Below are positions 57,578-64,000 of a stretch of DNA of 64,000 bases, piece by piece (position 1 is the first letter of the stretch; each line of letters begins with the position of its first letter). Origin of the DNA: Sphingobacterium endophyticum (GTDB lineage Bacteria; Bacteroidota; Bacteroidia; Sphingobacteriales; Sphingobacteriaceae); NCBI RefSeq assembly GCF_009733535.1, contig NZ_SMMI01000019.1, forward strand, positions 1-64,000, given 5' to 3'. Made by a program: the position numbers and the translations under genes. The notes beneath the pieces were generated by a model. It worked only from the letters and a program-made list of their open reading frames with translations. It was not told the DNA's origin and did no database searches.

Positions 57578-60500
57578 ATGAAAATTAAAATCCTTTCTCT
57601 GTGGATGGTAATTCTATCATTCTCAGTTTTGTCGGCATATAGCCAAGAAAGTTATAATATAAGTGGGACGGTATTGGATAATTTAGGTAATCCGATTCCG
57701 GCCGTTACGATTTATCTGCGCGATAAAATCAGTATTGGTACCTCATCCCTGGAAGATGGTAAATTCACCATAAAAGCCTCCCGTGGTGATATGTTAGTGT
57801 TTAAACATGTCGGTTTCAAAGATATTGAGTACCTGGTGACTGAAGCAAAATCAGATTTAACCATACAATTCAACGAAAAGGCCGAAGAGATAGACGAAGT
57901 TGTTGTTGTGGGATTGGGTCAGCAACGGAAAATTTCCAATGTCGCTGCCGTTACGAGTGTGGATGTGAAGTCCCTGCAAACACCAGTGGTTTCTATTGCC
58001 AATCTTTTGGGCGGAAGGGCTGCCGGAGTGATCTCCTTGCAGGGCAGTGGTGAACCCGGAAAAAATATTTCAGAATTCTGGGTAAGAGGGATTGGAACTT
58101 TTGGTGCCAATTCGAGTGCCCTGGTTTTGATTGACGGATTGGAAGGGAATATTAATTCCATCGACCCGGCAGATATTGAAAGCTTTTCCATCCTGAAGGA
58201 TGCCTCTGCAACCGCAGTATATGGGGTGAGAGGAGCAAATGGGGTGGTTTTGATTACGACCAAAAGGGGGCAGGCAGGGAAATTGAGCATTACCGGAAGG
58301 GTAAATGCTTCGGCAAACTTCTTGCCTCGTTTACCGGATTATTTAAGAGCTTATGATTATGCAAGGTTGGCAAATGAGGCCCGTGAAGTCAGAGGTGAAA
58401 CACCTATTTATTCAGGAGTGGAACTTGATATCATAAAAGATGGCTTGGATAGAGATATGTATCCAGATGTTAGTTGGCAAGATCAGGTCCTTCGGAATAA
58501 TGCCTACAGAAATAGTTTTTATGCTAGTGCACGTGGTGGTGCGCAAGTAGCTCGTTATTTCTTGAGTTTAGGGATGAGCGATGAAACGGCTGCCTACAAA
58601 TTTGATGATTCCAGTGTTTATGCTTCAAATGCAGGTTATAAAACCTATAACTATAGAACCAATATTGATCTTGAACTTTCTCCAACTTCGACCTTATACT
58701 TTGGTACCGATGGATTTCTTTCTTCGCGAAACTCACCTGGTGTAGCTTCTACAGATTATATCTGGTATGCTCAATCCAACTTGAATCCCTTGTTAATTCC
58801 TTTGGTTTATTCGGATGGAAAGTTGCCGGCCACATCCACGACTGGATCCCTGCGTTCTCCATTGGTGATGATCAACCATATGGGAAGAAAATCTGACCAA
58901 GAATTTCGTGGCAAATTTACATTAGCATTGGACCAAAAGTTGGATTTTCTGCTACCAGGCCTGAAAATTAGAGGCCAAGGAGCTTATGATATCGTGAGTT
59001 GGTTCAATGAGTCTAGATTGATTTCTCCAGCATTATTCCAAGCAGTAGGCAGAGATCAGCAAGGGGAATTGATTACCATCGAAAGATCGCCTGCACAAGC
59101 GATTTCCTATACAAAAGCAACCAACCAATTCCGTAAATATCATTTTGAAAGTACCTTGAATTATGAACGGAAAATTAATGATGATCACCGGACATCCGCC
59201 CTTGTCTATTATTATTTGAGTGATCAAAAAGAGGCAAACAAAGGAATAAACAACCTAAGTGCAATTCCAATTCGCTATCAAGGGGTTTCCAGTAGGGTTA
59301 CCTATGGCTATCGGGATACCTATATGGTGGATTTTAACTTTGGTTATACGGGTTCTGAAAATTTTCAGCCAGGAAAGCAATATGGATTTTTCCCTTCTGT
59401 TGCCGCTGGATGGGTGCCCTCAAATTATAAATTCGTTAAAGATCACCTTCCTTGGATTAGCTTCCTGAAATTTAGAGGATCTTTTGGAACAGTTGGTAAT
59501 GATCGTATTACCAATGACCGCCGTTTTCCATATTTAACCATGGTAAATAGCTATATAGCTAGCCCTTGGGGATCTTCCGCATTATTGGATGCCGTAAATG
59601 AATCGGTTATCGGAGCGGATAATTTGCAATGGGAAAAAGCTGAAAAAGCCAATATTGGTATGGAATTGAATTTATTTAACGATAAGCTAAGCTTTATTGT
59701 CGATGTATTCAATGACCAAAGAAATGGCATATTTATGCAAAGAGTTCAGGTTCCTGATTACGCGGGTCTGACGACCATGCCTTATGGGAACGTAGGTCGA
59801 ATGAAGAGTATTGGTGCTGATGGCAGTGGTTCCTATAAATATACCATTAATGATGATATGAGCTTTACCATTCGAGGTAACTTTACCTATTCCAAAAATA
59901 ATGTCCAGAACTGGGAAGAAGCAAATCCTAAATATCCTTATCAGGAAGTGTCAGGCTATCCGTACGGTTCAATTAGAGGATATCAATCCTTGGGACTATT
60001 TAAAGATTGGGATGACGTCAATAATTCGCCTGCCCAATTTGGAAAAGTACAACCAGGGGATATCAAATACAGGGATGTCAACGGTGATGGGGTAATCAAT
60101 TCTGATGATCAGGTTCCATTGACGCATAGCACCTTTCCCTTGTTAATGTATGGATTCGGTGGGGAGTTCAATTATAAAAAGTTTACCCTTGGTGTATTAT
60201 TTAAGGGTACTGGCCAAACGGATTTCTTCTATTCTGGAAATGGAATAGGAACCGGTTATGTTCCTTTCTTCAACGGTGTTAACGGAAATGTGCTGAATCT
60301 AGCAAGTGATCCTGCCAACAGATGGATCCCCATGGAGTATGCACTGGTAAATGGTATCGATCCATCCCTGGCTGAAAATCCTAATGCCCGTTATCCAAGA
60401 TTGACCTATGGAAATAACACAAATAATTCACAGCTGTCAGATTTCTGGAGAGGAGATGCGCGATATCTAAGGCTGCAAGAGGTTAACTTAAATTATAATT

Positions 60501-60676
60501 TACGAGCGCCTTTCTTGCAACGCATAAAAATCGCTTCTGTTGACTTTCAAGTCGTAGCCAATAATTTAGTTATTTGGGATAAAGTCAAAATTTTTGATCC
60601 GGAACTTGCTTATAGAAATGGGGAGGTGTATCCGATTCCAACGTCCTTTATCTTTCAAATGTATCTAAACCTTTAA
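57578..60676 (+). CDS. SusC/RagA-type TonB-linked outer-membrane protein
   Basis: A 1032-residue glycan transporter of the SusC type. Signal peptide; carboxypeptidase-regulatory-like domain (ISGTVLDNLGNPIPAVTIYL); SusC signature of the plug, FWVRGIGTFGANSSALVLID with PADIESFSILKDASATAVYG; long barrel; C-terminal strand FIFQMYLNL. It pairs with the next gene, SusD-like, to import oligosaccharides. Spacing to neighbours is 18 bp and 11 bp. Confidence 0.96.
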   Translation: MKIKILSLWMVILSFSVLSAYSQESYNISGTVLDNLGNPIPAVTIYLRDKISIGTSSLEDGKFTIKASRGDMLVFKHVGFKDIEYLVTEAKSDLTIQFNEKAEEIDEVVVVGLGQQRKISNVAAVTSVDVKSLQTPVVSIANLLGGRAAGVISLQGSGEPGKNISEFWVRGIGTFGANSSALVLIDGLEGNINSIDPADIESFSILKDASATAVYGVRGANGVVLITTKRGQAGKLSITGRVNASANFLPRLPDYLRAYDYARLANEAREVRGETPIYSGVELDIIKDGLDRDMYPDVSWQDQVLRNNAYRNSFYASARGGAQVARYFLSLGMSDETAAYKFDDSSVYASNAGYKTYNYRTNIDLELSPTSTLYFGTDGFLSSRNSPGVASTDYIWYAQSNLNPLLIPLVYSDGKLPATSTTGSLRSPLVMINHMGRKSDQEFRGKFTLALDQKLDFLLPGLKIRGQGAYDIVSWFNESRLISPALFQAVGRDQQGELITIERSPAQAISYTKATNQFRKYHFESTLNYERKINDDHRTSALVYYYLSDQKEANKGINNLSAIPIRYQGVSSRVTYGYRDTYMVDFNFGYTGSENFQPGKQYGFFPSVAAGWVPSNYKFVKDHLPWISFLKFRGSFGTVGNDRITNDRRFPYLTMVNSYIASPWGSSALLDAVNESVIGADNLQWEKAEKANIGMELNLFNDKLSFIVDVFNDQRNGIFMQRVQVPDYAGLTTMPYGNVGRMKSIGADGSGSYKYTINDDMSFTIRGNFTYSKNNVQNWEEANPKYPYQEVSGYPYGSIRGYQSLGLFKDWDDVNNSPAQFGKVQPGDIKYRDVNGDGVINSDDQVPLTHSTFPLLMYGFGGEFNYKKFTLGVLFKGTGQTDFFYSGNGIGTGYVPFFNGVNGNVLNLASDPANRWIPMEYALVNGIDPSLAENPNARYPRLTYGNNTNNSQLSDFWRGDARYLRLQEVNLNYNLRAPFLQRIKIASVDFQVVANNLVIWDKVKIFDPELAYRNGEVYPIPTSFIFQMYLNL

Positions 60677-60687
60677 TTTGTGAAACC

Positions 60688-62694
60688 ATGAATACTTTCT
60701 TTAAACATATAAAATCATTTACGGTAGTCCTGATTTTGATAGTCGTTTCTACATCCTCATGTAAGAAGTTTCTAAGTGTGGATGATTATTTCAGTGATGA
60801 GCTGAAACTCGATACGGTTTTTTCGCAAGCAAGATACGTGGAAGCCTACCTTTGGGGAACAGCGAACCTTTTTCCTGACGAAGGAAGGTTACAAAACAAC
60901 TCTCATACTCCGGGGCCATTTGCAACTGACGAAGGTTTTACTTCCTTCTTAACCTCAAGTGGTTATAGTGGAATGCGATTTGTATTGGGCGAGATTACGG
61001 CCACTAGCTTATACTCTCTGAATCAATGGGGCAATTATTATAAAATCATACGTAAATGTAATACCATTTTCAACCGAATTGACGAGGCTAAGGACCTAAA
61101 GACTGAAAACCGTTTTAAGATCTTGGGATATGCAAGATTTATCCGTGCTTATGCTTATTACAATATCTTAATTGATTTTGGTCCACCAATACTATTGGGT
61201 GACGAAATCATTGAATCGAATGCCCAGCTTTCAAACTATGATCGTCCGCGTGCTACCTACGATGAGGCAGTAGAATATATCTGTAATGAATTGGAGGAAG
61301 CTGCAAAGTTTCTACCTAATTCAGTTCCTTTGGTTGAGTTTGGATTGCCTACTAAATCAGCAGCTTATGGTCTGGTTGCGAGGGTAAGGTTAATCCATGC
61401 AAGTCCATTGTTCAATGGCGGTGAAAGTGCAAGGGCCTATTTCGGTACTTGGAAAAGATCGACAGATAAGGTGAACTATGTTTCCCAGATCTATGATGAA
61501 AAACGCTGGGCTTTGGCTGCTGCGGCTGCCAAGCGTATAATTGATCTGGGCGAAAGCGGTATGTTCAGGTTGCATGTGGTTCCTGCAGATTCAGAAACTC
61601 CGGAATTGCCAGAAGGCGTGACTTCGGATCCGAACTACTATCAGCAATGGCCAAATGGAGCTGCAGGAATTGATCATTATCGTTCCTATTCTGAGATGTT
61701 CAACGGTGAATCTGTCGTTCCAGTGAATGCTGAGTATGTATGGGCCCGTAGAAGTGGAGCCTTGGTTGACGAAACCAGAATGTCCTTCCCACAAAAATTG
61801 GATGGATGGAATGGTACCTCAGTCACTCAAAAAGTCATTGATGCTTATTCCATGGTCGATGGTCGGGAGATCTCTAACTCGAGCAGCAATTATCCATATA
61901 CCGAATCGGGCTTTACCAATACGACCAAAGTATTCTCAGGCTATCGCTTGAATGCCAATGTGAGCAATATGTATAATAATCGAGAACCTAGATTCTATGC
62001 AAGTGTTGGTTTTTCTGGAAGTTATTGGACCATGTCCTCCTCAACTTCTTCAGGCTATTACAACCAAACCATTGAATATTATTTTGATTCACCGAATGGT
62101 AAAGGTTCTGTTAGTAGTCCGGTGGACTTTCCAATTACAGGTTATGTTCTGAAAAAATTCATCCATCCAACGGATGCATGGGGTGGAACCAATGCGCGTA
62201 GGATGGATAAGGCATTTCCAATTATTCGCTATGCTGAAATATTACTTTCCTATGCAGAAGCATTGAACAATATCAATGGTTCGCATACGGTCGAGCTGGA
62301 TGGAAAGCAATATAACATCAGCCGTGATCCGGAAGCGATTAGAAAAGCTTTCAACCCGGTTCGTTATCGTGCTGGAATACCGGGTATTCTTGGAACTGAA
62401 GGTAAAGCGGCGATCCAAAGGTTGATTGAGAAGGAAAGAATGGTTGAATTTTTATTTGAAAATAGAAGATATTATGATGTACGAAGATGGGGAATCATGG
62501 AGCAGGTTGAATCTCTGCCAATCCGCGGAATGAATATCGAAGGGTCTCGTGATGTTTTCTTCAACCGGGTGATTCCTAATACCTCGAGAATTGGAGCTAG
62601 GATCGTGAATAAAAGGTTAGCTTTTGTTCCGCTTCCATTGAATGAAGTTCGATTGCTACCTTCTTTGGATCAAAATCCAGGTTGGGAAAACTAA
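60688..62694 (+). CDS. SusD/RagB-type glycan-binding lipoprotein
   Basis: A 668-residue surface lipoprotein (SPII signal ending STSSC, then KKFLSVDDYF). TPR-like helices in the first half, the SusD-type RFKILGYARFIRAYAYYNIL and FVLGEITATSLYSLNQW, and the C-terminal KERMVEFLFENRRYYDVRRWG. It caps the SusC-like transporter to bind glycan. Confidence 0.96.
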   Translation: MNTFFKHIKSFTVVLILIVVSTSSCKKFLSVDDYFSDELKLDTVFSQARYVEAYLWGTANLFPDEGRLQNNSHTPGPFATDEGFTSFLTSSGYSGMRFVLGEITATSLYSLNQWGNYYKIIRKCNTIFNRIDEAKDLKTENRFKILGYARFIRAYAYYNILIDFGPPILLGDEIIESNAQLSNYDRPRATYDEAVEYICNELEEAAKFLPNSVPLVEFGLPTKSAAYGLVARVRLIHASPLFNGGESARAYFGTWKRSTDKVNYVSQIYDEKRWALAAAAAKRIIDLGESGMFRLHVVPADSETPELPEGVTSDPNYYQQWPNGAAGIDHYRSYSEMFNGESVVPVNAEYVWARRSGALVDETRMSFPQKLDGWNGTSVTQKVIDAYSMVDGREISNSSSNYPYTESGFTNTTKVFSGYRLNANVSNMYNNREPRFYASVGFSGSYWTMSSSTSSGYYNQTIEYYFDSPNGKGSVSSPVDFPITGYVLKKFIHPTDAWGGTNARRMDKAFPIIRYAEILLSYAEALNNINGSHTVELDGKQYNISRDPEAIRKAFNPVRYRAGIPGILGTEGKAAIQRLIEKERMVEFLFENRRYYDVRRWGIMEQVESLPIRGMNIEGSRDVFFNRVIPNTSRIGARIVNKRLAFVPLPLNEVRLLPSLDQNPGWEN

Positions 62695-62707
62695 AAACCA
62701 TTGAATT

Positions 62708-63679
62708 ATGAAAAGAAAAAACATCAAAGAATATAAATACAATACCGGGTTTTGGAAAACGGTATTGTTTGGGAGCCTAGTCTTGTCCATAGTTCAATCA
62801 TGTAACGATGATGAAGTCTATGAAAAAGAACAATATAAAAATGTATTTGCTTTGATAAGTGAATCTGATAATGTTTCTCGAAAGTTTCATAAGCTAGGTG
62901 AAGAGTCTTTAGGTTATATAGCAGCATCCTTGGGTGGAACTGAACCTATTGAAAAAAATATTGAAATCAGTCTGGTTGAGGATAAAACCTTGATCGATCA
63001 GTTCAATTTGGTGAATTTCGATACCGATGTTTCCAAATATGTACGACCGCTTCCGGCTGATAAGTACGATATTGCCAGTTTAAAGTTTAGTATTCCTTCT
63101 GGCGAGATTTCTGGAAGATTACTAATCAAAATCAGACCTGACGGATTATCGCCGGATTCATCTTATTTTATTCCTCTCCGTGTACAATCTTTTTCTGCCT
63201 ATGAAGCAAATCCGAAAAAGAGCTATATCCTGTATAGCGTCCGTACGAAGAATTACTATGCTCAATCAGACGGGACAAGCATTTATAATATGCGTGGGAA
63301 ATATAGAGAGCAAGGTTCAGCCTCGGAATTAGAAATGCCAGGAAATAAGGTCATGCATCCCATTACTAAAAATTCTGTACGGGTGATGGCTGGTAATGAA
63401 GCCTTTGAATCCAATTCCAATGTAATCAATCAAGGTGCAATTCTAATTGAAGTAGGTTCTGACAACAAACTCAGCATCAAGCCTTATAAGAACATCCTAG
63501 TCACTCAAGTGGACGGCGATCTTGATTTTCCGAATATCTTCAAAATTGAAGATGATGGTTTTAAAACGTACAAGACTTTCTTGCTGCGGTATAACTATGT
63601 CTCAGGAAACACGGTCGTTGAAATGAAAGAAGAGTTAAGGCTTGAATTTAAGGAAGAAGATGAAATTGAAAATAAATAA
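62708..63679 (+). CDS. DUF1735-type lipoprotein of the PUL
   Basis: A 323-residue lipoprotein (lipobox SIVQSC). The first 170 residues fit DUF1735, seen next to SusD: VFALISESDNVSRKFHKLGE, PADKYDIASLKFSIPSGE, LSPDSSYFIPLRVQS. The C-terminal part is a second beta domain (KSYILYSVRTKNYYAQ, then LLRYNYVSGNTVVEMKEEL). Probably a surface glycan-binding protein. It starts 13 bp after SusD. Confidence 0.88.
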   Translation: MKRKNIKEYKYNTGFWKTVLFGSLVLSIVQSCNDDEVYEKEQYKNVFALISESDNVSRKFHKLGEESLGYIAASLGGTEPIEKNIEISLVEDKTLIDQFNLVNFDTDVSKYVRPLPADKYDIASLKFSIPSGEISGRLLIKIRPDGLSPDSSYFIPLRVQSFSAYEANPKKSYILYSVRTKNYYAQSDGTSIYNMRGKYREQGSASELEMPGNKVMHPITKNSVRVMAGNEAFESNSNVINQGAILIEVGSDNKLSIKPYKNILVTQVDGDLDFPNIFKIEDDGFKTYKTFLLRYNYVSGNTVVEMKEELRLEFKEEDEIENK

Positions 63680-63714
63680 TACTTCCAGTTATTATGGACT
63701 TAAATTTTAGAAAA

Positions 63715-64000
63715 ATGAAAAAATTAATAGTATATGGCATTGGACTAGTATTGTTGTTAAGTTTAAATGGCTGTGAAGAATTTATCCGAACGGAAGTTGT
63801 CAAGGAATTGTACGTAAATAAATCCATCATCAATGGTTTTGTGGGCGAGGAAGTCCAATTAATTGCCAGCCCGACAGATGGTAGCTATCAGTTCAAATGG
63901 AGTTCGGAAGATGAGAAGATTGCTACTGTTTCCCAAGATGGAAAAGTTAAGCTCACCGGTGAAGGATTTACCAATATCATTGTGGAAGCTGGCGATATTA
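63715..64000 (+). CDS. BIG2-like lipoprotein (partial)
   Basis: The gene runs off the window. It starts MKKLIVYGIGLVLLLSL with a lipobox NGC, followed by a BIG2-like Ig domain (INGFVGEEVQLIASP, FKWSSEDEKIATVSQDGKV). An in-frame ATG at 63694 is a possible earlier start. It follows the DUF1735 gene and likely belongs to the same PUL as a surface glycan-binding protein. Confidence 0.75.
   Translation, partial: MKKLIVYGIGLVLLLSLNGCEEFIRTEVVKELYVNKSIINGFVGEEVQLIASPTDGSYQFKWSSEDEKIATVSQDGKVKLTGEGFTNIIVEAGDI

Overview
The window reads as chromosome of a Bacteroidota bacterium, most likely the Sphingobacteriaceae (Sphingobacterium-like). Reasons: a SusC/SusD pair with DUF1735-type lipoproteins, many lipoproteins ending their signal in S-C, AT-rich intergenic DNA, almost no Shine-Dalgarno sequences, and several good matches to the Bacteroidota -7 promoter box TAnnTTTG. 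The genus is inference; no rRNA or tRNA gene was seen. Coding density is low for a bacterium and there are many broken genes, so this looks like an accessory, decaying part of the genome.

Layout. 1-250: C/A-rich tandem repeats, then a divergent DEAD-box helicase (284-1558). 1.6-8.1 kb: a small defence-like island with an HNH nuclease, a frameshifted partner, a Fic AMPylase flanked by related palindromes, and remains of a type I restriction subunit (HsdR) and an AbiEii toxin. 8.1-17.6 kb: scattered small genes, including a lipoprotein, a truncated LysE exporter, a PAS/HisKA protein without ATPase domain plus its receiver partner, two VOC proteins, an NTF2-like protein and a frameshifted S41 protease. 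18.1-24.2 kb: a DUF389 membrane protein, then a tight operon gpsA - glucosylglycerol-phosphate synthase/phosphatase fusion - MscS channel, which makes good sense as an osmoadaptation unit: supply glycerol-3-phosphate, make glucosylglycerol, and release solutes on down-shock.

24.5-31.8 kb (minus strand): an Hmu-type haem/metal uptake locus: TonB-dependent receptor, ExbB-like, DUF2149 and a CobN-like chelatase homologue with signal peptide and C-terminal membrane anchor. The CobN-like gene carries one in-frame TAA, and two palindromes overlap the likely promoter. 32.8-37.2 kb: a hybrid histidine kinase, a siderophore-receptor remnant and small genes. 37.7-41.2 kb: spondin-domain lipoprotein, AraC regulator, exported peroxiredoxin-like protein and DUF417 membrane protein, perhaps an oxidant-response group. 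44.2-47.7 kb: NamZ-type muramidase and a large lipoprotein.

48.6-53.9 kb (minus strand) holds the most interesting unit: five translationally coupled or closely spaced exported proteins in the order subunit - Ig-like chaperone - 915-residue barrel protein - subunit - subunit. The gene order and protein types resemble a chaperone-usher pilus operon, but none of the proteins is a recognisable classical FimC/FimD. I propose it as a Bacteroidota surface-fibre assembly system. The window ends with an AraC-type DNA-binding protein and a short-chain dehydrogenase (54.1-55.3 kb), then the start of a polysaccharide utilisation locus (56.2 kb to the right edge): IPT/NHL lipoprotein, SusC, SusD, DUF1735 lipoprotein and a BIG2-like lipoprotein cut by the window end.
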